The notes: generated by a model not told the origin, from the sequence alone. A stretch of DNA of 64,000 nt from Streptomyces tendae (GCF_014650435.1 NZ_BMUY01000003.1:248001-312000), one strand, 5' to 3'; counted from the first letter of the stretch, positions 35,813 to 46,339 are shown. A program made the numbers and translations.

Positions 35813-36856
35813 CTACGGCTCGGGCTGCTCGTTCTGCTGCTCTGTCTGGTCGTTCTGGCCGGTGGCGTCGTTCTGGCCGGTCGCGTCGCCCTGCCCGGCC
35901 GCCTCGTCCTGCCCGGCCTCGTCGTTCTGGGCCTGGCCCTCGGGGTCGGCCCCGGGGGTGACGGTGACCGTGACGGTCGGCGTGGGCTTGGGCTGCTTCT
36001 TCTCCGGGAGCACCGTGTCGCGCGGGTCCTTCGCCGGGGCCTGGACGACGACGCCGACGATGTCGAGCTTGGTGAAGCTGACGAACGGCGTGACGTCGAG
36101 GATGCGGGTGAGGTCGCCGCCGTTGGGGTCGACGCGGGTGATGGTGCCGACGGGCACGCCGGGCACGAACGGCTTGTCGGCCTGGGAGCCGAAGGTGACG
36201 AGGCGGTCGCCCTTCTTGACGTCGGCCTTGCCGTTGAGGAGTTCGACGCGCAGGGGGCGGCTGCCCTGGCCGGAGGCGAAGCCGAGTTCGTCGCCGGACT
36301 CCATCCGGGTGCCGACGGTGAAGTCCGGGTCGTTGGCGAGCAGCACGGTGGCGCTGTTCGGGCCGACGGTGGTCACGCGTCCGACGAGGCCGTCGCCGTT
36401 GAGGACGGTCATGTCGCGCTTGACGCCGTCGTTGGCGCCGGCGTCGATGGTGATGGTCCAGGAGAAGCCCTGGGCCGCTCCTATGGCGATGACCTGGGCG
36501 CCCTTGATGCCGTACTGCCCGGCGCCGGCGAGTCCCAGCATCTTGTCGAACTGCTTCAGCCGGCTGCGGCCGCGCTCGTCACTGCCGAGCTTGGCCTTGA
36601 GGGCGGCGTTCTCCGTCTCCAGCCGCGCGAGCCGGTCGTGCCGGTCGCCGGAGTCGCGGATCGCGGAGACCGCGTTGCCGACCGGGTCGACCGCGGAGGA
36701 GACCCCGTTCTCGATCGGACCGAAGACGTTGGCGGCGGCCTGCCGGGCACCGTCGACCGGGGAGTCCTCCCCACCGCGGATGTCCACCGTGATCAGTGCG
36801 AACGCGATGGCGATCAGCAGCACCAGGAGCAGCCGGCTCTCTTTCGTGTCCCTCAC
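35813..36856 (-). CDS. mreC: rod shape-determining protein MreC
   Basis: 347 residues. A short N-terminus and one membrane segment (about 8-24) are followed by a coiled coil (~55-95, DSGDRHDRLARLETENAALKA) and the MreC beta domain (~105-275: IGAAQGFSWTITIDAGANDG, GLVGRVTTVGPNSATVLLANDPDFTVGTRM). A Pro/Thr/Val stretch then leads to a Gln/Asn/Asp-rich tail with repeats of GQNDATGQND. The tail is low-complexity and extracellular. MreC organises the elongation or spore-wall enzymes outside the membrane. GTG start; the 182-base gap to mreB holds a hairpin, so it may also have its own promoter. Confidence 0.94.
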   Translation of the reverse strand: MRDTKESRLLLVLLIAIAFALITVDIRGGEDSPVDGARQAAANVFGPIENGVSSAVDPVGNAVSAIRDSGDRHDRLARLETENAALKAKLGSDERGRSRLKQFDKMLGLAGAGQYGIKGAQVIAIGAAQGFSWTITIDAGANDGVKRDMTVLNGDGLVGRVTTVGPNSATVLLANDPDFTVGTRMESGDELGFASGQGSRPLRVELLNGKADVKKGDRLVTFGSQADKPFVPGVPVGTITRVDPNGGDLTRILDVTPFVSFTKLDIVGVVVQAPAKDPRDTVLPEKKQPKPTPTVTVTVTPGADPEGQAQNDEAGQDEAAGQGDATGQNDATGQNDQTEQQNEQPEP

Positions 36857-36992
36857 GTGCGGCGGCCGTGCCTTCCTCGTCGAAATTCGGGAATCTCGGA
36901 ATGTACGTGGCGGTGTTCAGGAATTCAGCTGATTCGGTACGTCGGGCGCTTCACGCGCATCCGGTACCGCAACCCTCTATATCAACGATCCG

Positions 36993-37020
36993 CCGCACGA
37001 GAGGAGATCGTCTCGTACGG
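36993..37020 (-). terminator. hairpin downstream of mreB
   Basis: CCGCACGAGA (36993-37002) and TCTCGTACGG (37011-37020) form a 10-base stem with one G-U pair and an 8-base loop, 18 bases after the mreB stop. It may end part of mreB transcription, making mreB more abundant than mreCD. Confidence 0.45.
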
Positions 37021-37038
37021 CGGAACCGAAGTGTTACG

Positions 37039-38070
37039 TCATCTGCGGGGCGAGGCGTCCAGCACCTGCTGGAGCGCCTCGAACTCCTCGACGCACTTGC
37101 CGCTGCCGAGCGCCACGCTGTCCAGCGGGTCCTCGGCGATGTGGATCGGCATCCCGGTCTCCCGGCGCAGCCGTTCGTCGAGCCCGCGCAGCAGCGCGCC
37201 GCCGCCGGTCAGGACGATGCCCCGGTCCATGATGTCGCCGGACAGCTCCGGCGGACACTTGTCGAGGGTGGTCTTGACGGCGTCGACGATGGCGTTGACC
37301 GGCTCCTCGATCGCCTTGCGCACTTCGGCGGCGGAGATGACGACGGTCTTGGGCAGCCCGGAGACGAGGTCCCGGCCGCGGATTTCGGTGTGCTCGTCGG
37401 AGTCGAGGTCGTACGCAGAACCGATCGTGATCTTGATCTGTTCGGCCGTGCGCTCACCCAGCAGAAGGCTGTACTCCTTCTTCACGTGCTGGATGATCGC
37501 GTTGTCCAGCTCGTCACCCGCGACGCGGATGGACTGGGCCGTGACGATGCCGCCGAGCGAGATGACCGCGACCTCCGTGGTGCCGCCGCCGATGTCCACC
37601 ACCATGTTGCCCGTGGCCTCGTGGACCGGCAGGCCGGAGCCGATGGCCGCGGCCATGGGCTCCTCGATGATGTGCACCTGCCGGGCGCCGGCCTGGGACG
37701 ACGCCTCGATGACGGCGCGGCGCTCGACGCCGGTGATGCCCGAGGGCACACAGACGACGACCCGCGGCCGAGCCAGATACCGCCGCTTGTGGATCTTCAG
37801 GATGAAGTAGCGGAGCATCCGCTCGGTGATCTCGAAGTCGGCGATGACGCCGTCCTTCAGCGGGCGCACGGCAACGATGTTGCCGGGCGTGCGCCCGATC
37901 ATCTTCTTCGCTTCGGCGCCGACCGCGAGGATGCCACCGGTGTTGGTGTTGATCGCGACGACGGACGGCTCGTTGAGTACGATCCCGCGACCCCTGACGT
38001 ACACCAGCGTGTTGGCGGTCCCGAGGTCGACAGCCATGTCACGGCCGATGAACGACATTGAGTTCCCCAT
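37039..38070 (-). CDS. mreB: actin-like cell-shape protein MreB
   Basis: 343 residues from the ATG at 38070 (MGNSMSF...); the ATG four codons later has a better placed GGGGA. Actin-fold motifs: phosphate-1 [33 protein letters not shown], the adenosine motif [16 protein letters not shown], and [14 protein letters not shown]. It forms membrane-bound ATP-dependent filaments. In Streptomyces it is needed for spore-wall thickening rather than vegetative tip growth. First gene of mreB-mreC-mreD-pbp2-rodA. Confidence 0.97.
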   Translation of the reverse strand: MGNSMSFIGRDMAVDLGTANTLVYVRGRGIVLNEPSVVAINTNTGGILAVGAEAKKMIGRTPGNIVAVRPLKDGVIADFEITERMLRYFILKIHKRRYLARPRVVVCVPSGITGVERRAVIEASSQAGARQVHIIEEPMAAAIGSGLPVHEATGNMVVDIGGGTTEVAVISLGGIVTAQSIRVAGDELDNAIIQHVKKEYSLLLGERTAEQIKITIGSAYDLDSDEHTEIRGRDLVSGLPKTVVISAAEVRKAIEEPVNAIVDAVKTTLDKCPPELSGDIMDRGIVLTGGGALLRGLDERLRRETGMPIHIAEDPLDSVALGSGKCVEEFEALQQVLDASPRR

Positions 38071-38378
38071 CAGGATTCGACTGGCCTTCCCAGGAGCTTT
38101 TGAGGGCTTTTCAGGTAGGCGAAGTGGGTGCAGTGACGCGTGGAGGCTTCTATCGTAGACGCGCTTTCGCGAACACTGCGCGAGGGTCTTCGCCATTGTC
38201 AGCAGATGGCGCACCGCCTCGCTTGTGGAGACGGGCCAACGGTGGGATCCGTTCCCCCGATCAGGCGCGCATATGCCACAGGGCGGCCGCTTTTGCGCGA
38301 CCGCCCCGGCTCCGCCCGGTCCATTCGGCTGACGTGTCGTCAGAAAAAAGGGTGCTCCCGGCGTGTCCCGAAGGGGGA
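38071..38378 (-). other. 308-base region between ndk and mreB: mreB promoter region and ndk terminator
   Basis: No gene. 38281-38304 contains GGGCGGCCGC-TTTT-GCGCGACCGCCC, a hairpin with small mismatches 75 bases beyond the ndk stop that may be its terminator. The part nearer to mreB (38080-38240) has lower GC with several AGGCG/TTTTGAGG-like stretches, and is the likely site of the mreB promoters. No -10/-35 pair is confidently placed. Confidence 0.45.
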
Positions 38379-38792
38379 TCAGACCCGGCCGGGGAAGAAG
38401 ATCTTCAGCTCGCGCTCGGCGGACTCCTCGGAGTCGGAGGCGTGGATCAGGTTCTCGCGGACGATCACGCCGTAGTCCCCGCGGATGGAGCCGGGCGCGG
38501 CGGCGATCGGGTCGGTGGGGCCGGCCAGCGCGCGCACGCCCTCGATGACCCGCTCGCCCTCGACGATCATGGCCACGACCGGGCCGGACGCCATGAACTC
38601 GACCAGCGGCTCGTAGAAGGGCTTGCCCTTGTGCTCGCCGTAGTGCTGCTCGAGCGTGTCGGTGTCCAGGGTGCGCAGTTCCAGCGCGGTGATCTGCCAG
38701 CCGGCCTTGCGCTCGATACGGCTGATGATCTCGCCGGTCAGGCCACGACGGACGGCGTCGGGCTTGAGGAGGACGAGGCTGCGCTGGGTCAC
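38379..38792 (-). CDS. ndk: nucleoside diphosphate kinase
   Basis: 137 residues, usual length. Exchanges the terminal phosphate between nucleoside tri- and diphosphates. [29 protein letters not shown] and the C-terminal part with [20 protein letters not shown] are typical; the histidine of NLIHASDS is the phosphorylated residue. GTG start after AAGGGAG. It stands alone, with mreB downstream on the same strand. Confidence 0.97.
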   Translation of the reverse strand: MTQRSLVLLKPDAVRRGLTGEIISRIERKAGWQITALELRTLDTDTLEQHYGEHKGKPFYEPLVEFMASGPVVAMIVEGERVIEGVRALAGPTDPIAAAPGSIRGDYGVIVRENLIHASDSEESAERELKIFFPGRV

Positions 38793-38962
38793 GAGGGCTC
38801 CCTTGGGAAGGTTCGAGATGTGCGGTCGTGCGGGTGATGAATGAGGTTACCGGGCGTGTCGCGACCGATGTCACGCAGCGTCAGGCATACCGGGTACGTC
38901 GGCACCGACGGCCGCGTCGGGCGGGGCCGGGGGCCCGTGGCGGGCGGGGCCGGGGGCCCGTG

Positions 38963-39319
38963 TCAGGCGAGGTCGGGCGCGGATGCCTCGGCCTGGGCGG
39001 CGAACCTCGCCTTCGCCTCGTCGATCTTCCGCCCGTAGTGCACGGAGGCCCACCACAGGGCGGCGAAGATCGCGCCGAGGAAGAACATGGTCGGCACGAC
39101 GAAGCCCGAGGCGATCAGCGCGACCTGCAGCGCCCAGCCGAGGGCGACGCCGCCGGGCCGGGTGATGACCCCGCACAGCAGCACGCTGAGGACCATCGCG
39201 ATGCCGCTGACCGTCCACACCGTCCCCACCGACAGGTCCGGGTCCTTCATGGCGACCAGTCCGGCGAAGCCGATCACGAAGAACTCGCCGATCAGCGTCG
39301 AAGCACAGAGCGTACGCAC
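38963..39319 (-). CDS. DUF4233 membrane protein
   Basis: 118 residues, four predicted membrane segments (EFFVIGFAGLVAM, TVSGIAMVLSVLLCGVI, GWALQVALIASGFVVPTMFF, LGAIFAALWWASVHYGRKI). This DUF4233 family is characteristically encoded right after folC in actinobacteria, as here; its GTG is six bases beyond the folC stop, with GAGGAGGGG inside the folC end. Function unknown; co-translation with folC suggests a folate or envelope link, which is inference only. Confidence 0.85.
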   Translation of the reverse strand: MRTLCASTLIGEFFVIGFAGLVAMKDPDLSVGTVWTVSGIAMVLSVLLCGVITRPGGVALGWALQVALIASGFVVPTMFFLGAIFAALWWASVHYGRKIDEAKARFAAQAEASAPDLA

Positions 39320-39325
39320 GGTTAC

Positions 39326-40849
39326 TCAGCCCCTCCTCAGGAGCAGTCGGGCCTCGCCGACGGTGATGACGGAACCGGTGACGAGCACACCGCCGCCCGC
39401 GAACTCGCCCTCCTCCTCGGCCAGCGTGATCGCCGCCTCCAGGGCGTCCGGCAGCCGGGGCTCGACCTGGACCCGGTCGTCGCCGAACACCTCGACGGCG
39501 ATCGCGGCCAGCTCGTCGGCGTCCATCGCGCGGTGGCTGGAGTTCTGGGTGACGACGACCTCGGCGAAGACCGGCTCGAAGGCTTCGAGGAGCCCCCGCA
39601 CGTTCTTGTCGGCGCTGGCGCCGACCACCCCGATGAGCCGGCTGAACTGGAATGCCTCCCCCACCGCCTCGGCGGTGACCCGGGCCCCGGCCGGATTGTG
39701 CGCGGCGTCGAGGACCACGGTCGGCGAGCGCCGCACCACCTCCATCCGCCCCGGCGAGGCGACGGAGGCGAATGCCTTGCGCACGGTGTCGACGTCCAGC
39801 GGCTCGGGGCGCTGCGCGCCGACACCGAAGAACGCCTCGACGGCGGCCAGCGCGACCGCCGCGTTGTGCGCCTGGTGGGCGCCGTGCAGCGGCAGGTAGA
39901 CCTCGGTGTACTCGCCGCCGAGGCCACGCAGGGTGACCAGCTGTCCGCCGACGGCGACCTCGCGGGCCACGACGCCGAACTCCAGCCCCTCGCGGGCCAC
40001 GGTGGCGTTGACGTCGACGGCCTTCTTCAGCATCACCTGCGCCGCGTCCACCGGCTGCTGGGCCAGGATGACGGTGGCGTCCTGCTTGATGATCCCGGAC
40101 TTCTCGACCGCGATCTCGCCGGGGGTGCCGCCGAGCCGGTCGGTGTGGTCCAGGTCGATGGGGGTGACGACGGCCACGTCCCCGTCGATGACGTTGGTGG
40201 CGTCCCAGGAGCCGCCCATCCCGACCTCGACGACGGCCACGTCCACGGGCGCGTCGGCGAAGGCGGCGTACGCCATGCCGGTCAGCACCTCGAAGAAGGA
40301 CAGCCGGTACTCCTGCTGCGCGTCGACCATCTCGACGTACGGCTTGACGTCGTCGTAGGTCTCGACGAACCGCTCGGCGGAGATCGGCGCCCCGTCCAGG
40401 CTGATCCGCTCGGTGATCGACTGCACGTGCGGCGAGGTGTACCGCCCGGTGCGCAGCTCGAAGGCGCCGAGCAGGGCCTCGATCATGCGGGCGGTGGAGG
40501 TCTTGCCGTTGGTCCCGGTGATGTGGATGGAGGGGTACGAGCGCTGCGGCTCGCCCAGTACGTCCATCAGCGCGGCGATCCGGGTGACGGACGGCTCCAG
40601 CTTGGTCTCGCCCCAGCGGGTGGCCAGCTCCGTCTCGACACCGCGCAGGGCCGCGTCCACCTCGGGGTCCTCCGGGCGCCCGGGGACGTCGGCCTCCGGG
40701 GGACCGCCCTGGGTGCGCAGGGTGCGGCTGCCGGCCTCGATGACGGCGAGGTCGGGGTCGCGGGTGGTCTCCGCGTCGATGATCTCGTCGAAGGAGTCGA
40801 GGGGGTCGGAGGGGTCGGGCTGGTCGTTCTCGCCGGGGATGTCGCTCAC
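39326..40849 (-). CDS. folC: folylpolyglutamate synthase / dihydrofolate synthase
   Basis: 507 residues from the GTG at 40849 (VSDIPGENDQPDP); the frame is open much further upstream but that part overlaps valS and is not conserved. An acidic ~65-residue N-terminal extension precedes the Mur-ligase-like core: ITGTNGKTSTARMIEALL (P-loop), GRYTSPHVQSITERI, VEVGMGGSWDATNVID, DLDHTDRLGGTPGEIAVEKSGIIK, VVLDAAHNPAG and GVLVTGSVITVGEAR. It adds glutamate to dihydropteroate and to folates. Located between valS and DUF4233 as usual in Streptomyces. Confidence 0.95.
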   Translation of the reverse strand: MSDIPGENDQPDPSDPLDSFDEIIDAETTRDPDLAVIEAGSRTLRTQGGPPEADVPGRPEDPEVDAALRGVETELATRWGETKLEPSVTRIAALMDVLGEPQRSYPSIHITGTNGKTSTARMIEALLGAFELRTGRYTSPHVQSITERISLDGAPISAERFVETYDDVKPYVEMVDAQQEYRLSFFEVLTGMAYAAFADAPVDVAVVEVGMGGSWDATNVIDGDVAVVTPIDLDHTDRLGGTPGEIAVEKSGIIKQDATVILAQQPVDAAQVMLKKAVDVNATVAREGLEFGVVAREVAVGGQLVTLRGLGGEYTEVYLPLHGAHQAHNAAVALAAVEAFFGVGAQRPEPLDVDTVRKAFASVASPGRMEVVRRSPTVVLDAAHNPAGARVTAEAVGEAFQFSRLIGVVGASADKNVRGLLEAFEPVFAEVVVTQNSSHRAMDADELAAIAVEVFGDDRVQVEPRLPDALEAAITLAEEEGEFAGGGVLVTGSVITVGEARLLLRRG

Positions 40850-40918
40850 GGGCACCAGTCTACGTACCCGCCGCCCAGTAACCGCGGGCAGTCGCGCCCC
40901 CCCCCAGCCGCGGGCAGT

Positions 40919-40938
40919 CGTGCCGCTGGGGCGGCACG
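40919..40938. terminator. 8-base-pair hairpin downstream of valS
   Basis: CGTGCCGC-TGGG-GCGGCACG, a perfect stem of 8 pairs with a 4-base loop, in the valS-folC gap. Just before it, the 12-base string CCGCGGGCAGTCG occurs twice (40883 and 40908). Could terminate valS transcripts, or be part of a mobile intergenic repeat. Confidence 0.4.
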
Positions 40939-41016
40939 GGTGGGCGCGGGCGGCACCCCGGCAGCGCCGGGCTGCGCGACCCGCCCCTTGGCCGCCCACG
41001 GAGAGGGGCTGCTTGG

Positions 41017-41072
41017 GTTCAACGGCGAGTGCAGCACCGTCGTGGCTGGTCGCGCAGTTCCCCGCGCCCCTG
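41017..41072. repeat. Dispersed intergenic repeat, copy 1
   Basis: Shares 28 consecutive identical bases (41043-41070, containing GGTCGCGCAGTTCCCCGCGC) with 47997-48024, and weaker matching over the preceding ~28 bases, with one indel. I recall this GCGCGGGGAACTGCGCGAC core as a very common intergenic element in Streptomyces genomes. It lies six bases beyond the valS stop codon. Confidence 0.8.
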
Positions 41073-41078
41073 GGTTGG

Positions 41079-43705
41079 CTACGCCTCCGGCAGCTTCTCC
41101 AGCTGGGCGGTGATGCGGGTGATGTCCTCGTCCGCCTTGGCCAGGCGGCCGCGGATCTTGTCCACCACCTGGTCCGGCGCCTTGGCGAGGAACGCCTCGT
41201 TGCCGAGCTTGGCGTTCGCCTGGGCCTTCTCCTTCTCCGCCGAGGCGAGGTCCTTCGCCAGCCGCTTGCGCTCGGCGGCGAAGTCGATGACGCCGGAGAG
41301 GTCGAGGGCGACCTCGACCCCGGCGACCGGCAGCGTCGCCGTCGCGGCGAAACCGTCACCCTCCGGCTGGAGCCGCAGCAGCTGCCGGACGGCCGCCTCG
41401 TGGGCCGCGAGCGCGCTGCCCGCGAGGGTGAGCCGGGCCGGGACCCGCTGGCCGGGCTGGAGCCCCTGGTCGGCACGGAAGCGCCGGACCTCGGTGATGA
41501 CGGACTGGACGGTCCCGATCTCCCGCTCGGCGTCGGCGTCCCGGAAGCCGCCCGGGGCGTCAGCCCCAGGAACAAACACAGCGGACGGCCAGGAGGCGAT
41601 GACGACCGACTCGCCGCCCGTGAGCGTCGTCCACAGCGTCTCGGTGACGAAGGGCACGATCGGGTGGAGGAGACGCAGCGTGACGTCCAGGACCTCGCCC
41701 AGGACGCGCTTGGAGACCTCGGCCGCCTCGCCACCCGCCTGGAAGGTGGTCTTGGACAGCTCGACGTACCAGTCGAAGACCTCGTCCCAGGCGAAGTGGA
41801 ACAGCGCGTCCGAGAGCTTCGCGAACTGGTAGTCCTCGTAGTACGCGTCGACCTCGGCGACGACCGAGTTCAGGCGGGAGAGGATCCAGCGGTCCGTCGA
41901 CGACATCCGCGAGGCGTCGGGCAGCGGGCCCTCGACCGTCGCGCCGTTCATCAGCGCGAAGCGGGTGGCGTTCCAGATCTTGTTGGCGAAGTTCCGGGAG
42001 CCCTGGACCCAGTCCTCGCCGATCGGGACGTCGACGCCCGGGTTGGCGCCGCGCGCGAGGGTGAAGCGCAGGGCGTCGGAGCCGTACTTGTCCATCCAGT
42101 CCAGCGGGTTGACCACGTTCCCGAAGGACTTGGACATCTTCTTGCCGTTCTGGTCACGGACCATGCCGTGCAGGGCGATGGTGTGGAACGGCGGGGTGCC
42201 GTCCATCGCGTAGAGGCCGAACATCATCATCCGGGCGACCCAGAAGAAGAGGATGTCGTAGCCGGTGACCAGGACCGAGTTCGGGTAGAACTTCGCGAGC
42301 GACTCGGTCTGCTCGGGCCAGCCGAGCGTGGAGAAGGGCCACAGGCCGGAGGAGAACCAGGTGTCCAGGACGTCGGAGTCCTGGTACCAGCCCTCGCCAC
42401 GCAGACGACCTCGCCCTCGGGGCCGTACCAGACGGGGATGCGGTGGCCCCACCACAGCTGGCGCGAGATGCACCAGTCGTGGAGGTTGTCGACCCAGTCG
42501 AAGTACCGCTTCTCCATCTCCTGCGGGTGGATCTTGACCTTGCCGTCGCGGACCGCGTCACCGGCGGCCTTGGCGAGCGGGCCGACCTTGACCCACCACT
42601 GCATGGACAGGCGCGGCTCGATGGTGGTCTTGCAGCGCGAGCAGTGGCCGACGCTGTGGACGTAGGGCCGCTTCTCGGCGACGATCCGGCCCTCGGCGCG
42701 CAGCGCGGCGACGATGGCGGAACGGGCCTCCAGGCGGTCCAGGCCCTGGAAGGGGCCGTGGGCGGTGATGACGGCGTGCTCGTCCATCACGGCGATGGCG
42801 GGCAGGCCGTGCCGCTGGCCGATCTCGAAGTCGTTCGGGTCGTGGGCGGGCGTCACCTTGACGGCACCGGTGCCGAACTCGGGGTCGACGTGCTCGTCGG
42901 CGACGACCGGGATGGAGCGGTCGGTCAGCGGCAGCTTGATGAGCTTGCCGACCAGGTGCTTGTAGCGCTCGTCCTCGGGGTGGACGGCGACGGCGGTGTC
43001 GCCGAGCATCGTCTCCGCGCGGGTGGTGGCGACGACGATGGTCTCGTCGCCCTCCCCGTACTTCATGGAGACCAGCTCGCCGTCGTCGTCCTGGTACTCG
43101 ACCTCGATGTCGGAGATCGCGGTCAGGCAGCGCGGGCACCAGTTGATGATGCGCTCGGCGCGGTAGATCAGCTCGTCGTCGTAGAGCCGCTTGAAGATGG
43201 TCTGGACGGCCTGGGACAGGCCCTCGTCCATCGTGAAGCGCTCACGGGACCAGGCGACGGCGTCGCCGAGGCGGCGCATCTGGCCGGAAATCTGCCCGCC
43301 GGACTCGCTCTTCCACTGCCAGACACGCTCGACGAACGCCTCCCGGCCGAGGTCGTGCCGGGACTTGCCCTCCTTGGCCAGCTCGCGCTCGACGACGTTC
43401 TGCGTGGCGATGCCGGCGTGGTCCATGCCGGGCTGCCACAGCGTCTCGTAGCCCTGCATGCGCTTGCGGCGGGTCAGGGCGTCGATGAGCGTGTGCTCGA
43501 AGGCGTGCCCGAGGTGCAGGCTGCCCGTGACGTTCGGCGGCGGGATGACGACGGTGTACGGCGGCTTGTCGCTCTTCGCGTCGGCCTCGAAGTAACCCCG
43601 TTCTACCCAGCGCTCGTACAGCTGCCCCTCTACCTCGGCCGGCGTGTACTGGGTCGGCAGTTCGGTGCTGGGTGCGGGCTGCGGCTGCTGAGAGTTCTCG
43701 GTCAC
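41079..43705 (-). pseudogene. valS: valyl-tRNA synthetase, reading frame broken once (probable sequence error or small deletion)
   Basis: Two overlapping frames together encode a complete class I ValRS of ~875 residues. The first (GTG at 43705) has the HIGH motif in [18 protein letters not shown], the CP1 editing region ([29 protein letters not shown]) and a zinc-type CPRC. It loses the family after GEVVCV at 42398. The second resumes at [23 protein letters not shown] and carries KMSKSFGNVVNP, anticodon-binding helices and the C-terminal coiled coil ending AQLEKLPEA. Adding one base (or 3n+1) at about 42397 joins them. The gene is normally essential and single-copy, so either the assembly lacks a base here or another valS exists. 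Type pseudogene describes the sequence as given. Confidence 0.85.
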
Positions 43706-43843
43706 GGGGGTCAGTTTACGGGCGTCACGGCGCTGTCCCGAAACGCGTTTCGTTTGTAACGGTGCGGCCCCCGGTGACCTGCGCACGCCAGGTCTGAGTC
43801 AGGATGTCAGCACCACGTAAAGCATCCGAGGGGGAACCCAGAA

Positions 43844-44851
43844 ATGAGTCACAACCAGCCGGGCCCGTACGGCGGGCAGCCCCAGCAGCCCGGACCGTAC
43901 GGCCAGCCGGGCCCGTACGGCCAGCAGCCGCCGCAGGCCCCCCAGCCCGGTTACGGCTACCCCCAGCAGACGCCTCCGCCGCAGCAGCCGGGTTACGGCT
44001 ACCCGCAGCAGCCCCAGCAGGGCGGCGTCCCGCCGCAGACTCCGCCGTACGGCCAGCAGCCCGGCTACGGCCAGCAGCCGCCGTACGGCCAGCAGCCGCC
44101 CTACGGTCAGCAGCCCTACGGCATGCCCCAGCCCCCGGCGCCGGGCGGCGGCAAGAAGAAGACCGGCCTGATCATCGGCGCGGTCGCCGTCGTGGCGGCG
44201 ATCGGCGTGGGCGCGTACTTCGTGTTCGGCACGGGCGGTGGCGCCGGCGGCGGCCTGGAGGACGACGGCGCGCACAAGCTGACGACGCCGGCGAAGGCCC
44301 TCGGCGAGTACACGAAGGTCCAGGGCCAGGAGAGCGGCGACTCCGACACCGCCAAGGACATGGAGAAGAGCGGCGTCAAGGAAGGCACCGCCGTCATCGG
44401 GCAGTGGTCGACCGCCGACTTCAGCGGCTACGACCCCCAGGACCCCTCCACCATCCCCGACCAGTCGGAGCTGCTGACCGCCAAGGGCTTCACGATGGTG
44501 GGCGGTTACGGCAAGATCGACGACCCCCAGGCGACCCTGGACAAGTTCTTCGCGAACATCCAGAAGGAAGTCAAGGACAGCTCCACCAGCGACACCGGCG
44601 GCATGCAGAACGCCGAGCTGGTCGGCGAGCCCGAGGAGGTCGAGATCGACGGCACCGTCGCCAAGTGCCAGTCGACCAAGGCCACCAACGCGCTCACCAA
44701 GAAGGAGTCGACCGACTGGTTCTGCGCCTGGGCCGACTACAGCACGATCGCCATGGTCTCCCCGGGCGACAACACCGGTACCGGGGTCGGCAAGGAGAAG
44801 GCGATCGACATCACGTCGAAGCTGCGGGACGAGGTCCGCGTCAAGTCCTGA
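43844..44851 (+). CDS. Pro/Gln/Tyr/Gly-rich membrane-anchored secreted-domain protein
   Basis: 335 residues after a strong GAGGGGGAA. Residues 1-105 are low-complexity repeats of GQQPPYGQQP/GPYGQPGPYG/GYGYPQQ type. KKKTGLIIGAVAVVAAIGVGAYFVF (104-128) is one membrane segment with positive residues before it, so the repeats are cytoplasmic and the C-terminal ~200 residues are outside. That domain (LTTPAKALGEYTKVQG..., STKATNALTKKESTDWFCAWADYSTIAMV) contains two cysteines (in AKCQST and WFCAW) that may pair. Similar proteins are common in Streptomyces, and function is unknown. Flanked by divergent valS and a strong terminator. Confidence 0.8.
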   Translation: MSHNQPGPYGGQPQQPGPYGQPGPYGQQPPQAPQPGYGYPQQTPPPQQPGYGYPQQPQQGGVPPQTPPYGQQPGYGQQPPYGQQPPYGQQPYGMPQPPAPGGGKKKTGLIIGAVAVVAAIGVGAYFVFGTGGGAGGGLEDDGAHKLTTPAKALGEYTKVQGQESGDSDTAKDMEKSGVKEGTAVIGQWSTADFSGYDPQDPSTIPDQSELLTAKGFTMVGGYGKIDDPQATLDKFFANIQKEVKDSSTSDTGGMQNAELVGEPEEVEIDGTVAKCQSTKATNALTKKESTDWFCAWADYSTIAMVSPGDNTGTGVGKEKAIDITSKLRDEVRVKS

Positions 44852-44868
44852 CGCGCCACCGACGGCAA

Positions 44869-44909
44869 CGCGGGAGGGGCCCGGTCGATTCGACCGGGCC
44901 CCTCCCGCG
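44869..44909. terminator. bidirectional terminator between the Pro-rich gene and clpX
   Basis: Perfect inverted repeat with 20-base arms (44869-44888 and 44890-44909), starting 18 bases after the plus-strand stop and ending 25 bases from the clpX stop. Confidence 0.85.
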
Positions 44910-44934
44910 TGTCTGTTGCGCAGTGCGTGACCGG

Positions 44935-46221
44935 CTACGCCGTCTTCTGCTCGCCCGGGCCCCGCCCCCGCGAATCGCGGGGGATCAGCGTCGGGTTGAC
45001 GTTGGAGAGGACCACGTCCGCCGTGATGACGACCCGGGCGACGTCCTTGCGGGACGGGACCTCGTACATCACGCCCTGGAGGACCTCCTCCATGATGGCG
45101 CGCAGGCCGCGGGCGCCGGTCTGGCGGAGGATGGCCTGGTCGGCGATGGCCTCCAGGGCCTCGCGCTCGAAGTCCAGCTCCACACCGTCGAGTTCGAAGA
45201 GGCGCTCGTACTGCTTGACGAGGGCGTTGCGCGGCTCGACCAGGATCTGGAGGAGCGCCTCGCGGTCGAGGTTGTGGACGGAGGTGATGACGGGCAGTCG
45301 GCCGATGAACTCGGGGATCATGCCGAACTTGACCAGGTCCTCCGGCATGACCTGCTCGAACTGGTCCTTGGACTCGATCTCCCGCTTGGAGCGGATCTGC
45401 GCGCCGAAGCCGATGCCCTTGGCGCCGGCCCGGCCCTCGATGATCTTCTCCAGGCCCGCGAAGGCGCCGCCCACGATGAACAGGACGTTCGTCGTGTCGA
45501 TCTGGATGAACTCCTGGTGCGGGTGCTTGCGGCCGCCCTGCGGCGGGACGGAGGCGGTGGTGCCCTCCAGGATCTTCAGCAGGGCCTGCTGGACGCCCTC
45601 GCCGGATACGTCGCGCGTGATGGAGGGGTTCTCACTCTTCCGCGCGACCTTGTCGATCTCGTCGATGTAGATGATCCCGGTCTCGGCCTTCTTGACGTCG
45701 TAGTCGGCGGCCTGGATCAGCTTCAGCAGGATGTTCTCGACGTCCTCGCCGACGTACCCCGCCTCGGTGAGCGCCGTGGCGTCGGCGATCGCGAAGGGGA
45801 CGTTCAACATGCGGGCGAGGGTCTGGGCGAGGAGGGTCTTGCCGGAGCCCGTGGGGCCCAGCAGGAGGATGTTGGACTTCGCCAACTCGATGGCGTCCTC
45901 GCGGCCTTGGGCGCCGCCGTTCTCGCCGGCCTGGACCCGCTTGTAGTGGTTGTACACCGCGACGGAGAGGGCCTTCTTGGCCGCTTCCTGGCCGACCACG
46001 TAGCTCTCGAGGAACTCGTAGATCTCGCGGGGCTTGGGGAGCTCCTCCCAGCGCACCTCGCTGGTCTCGGCCAGCTCCTCCTCGATGATCTCGTTGCAGA
46101 GGTCGATGCACTCGTCGCAGATGTACACACCGGGCCCTGCGATGAGCTTCTTGACCTGCTTCTGGCTCTTCCCGCAGAACGAGCACTTGAGCAGATCGCC
46201 GCCGTCACCGATGCGTGCCAC
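44935..46221 (-). CDS. clpX: ATP-dependent Clp protease ATP-binding subunit ClpX
   Basis: 428 residues. AAA+ unfoldase that feeds substrates to ClpP. N-terminal zinc domain with Cys13, 16, 35, 38 ([19 protein letters not shown]); Walker A GPTGSGKT (122-129); Walker [10 protein letters not shown]; sensor and the IGF-type loop region [13 protein letters not shown] start after GAAGGGGAAG. Downstream of clpP2 on the same strand but 190 bases away, with a long hairpin between. Confidence 0.97.
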   Translation of the reverse strand: MARIGDGGDLLKCSFCGKSQKQVKKLIAGPGVYICDECIDLCNEIIEEELAETSEVRWEELPKPREIYEFLESYVVGQEAAKKALSVAVYNHYKRVQAGENGGAQGREDAIELAKSNILLLGPTGSGKTLLAQTLARMLNVPFAIADATALTEAGYVGEDVENILLKLIQAADYDVKKAETGIIYIDEIDKVARKSENPSITRDVSGEGVQQALLKILEGTTASVPPQGGRKHPHQEFIQIDTTNVLFIVGGAFAGLEKIIEGRAGAKGIGFGAQIRSKREIESKDQFEQVMPEDLVKFGMIPEFIGRLPVITSVHNLDREALLQILVEPRNALVKQYERLFELDGVELDFEREALEAIADQAILRQTGARGLRAIMEEVLQGVMYEVPSRKDVARVVITADVVLSNVNPTLIPRDSRGRGPGEQKTA

Positions 46222-46339
46222 GGTGTGCTTCCCCTTCGCCTGGGAGACTCCCGGACGTCGACGTCACGTCAACGGCGGGCGGACTCCTGGTGCTGCCTTA
46301 TGTCCGACGGTACCTTGCCGGGCCCCTCGTCCGGGCCCC

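Noticed and set aside
42227..42473. Programmed frameshift in valS
   Set aside because: No slippery heptamer or downstream structure typical of programmed frameshifting at 42398; a missing base is far simpler.
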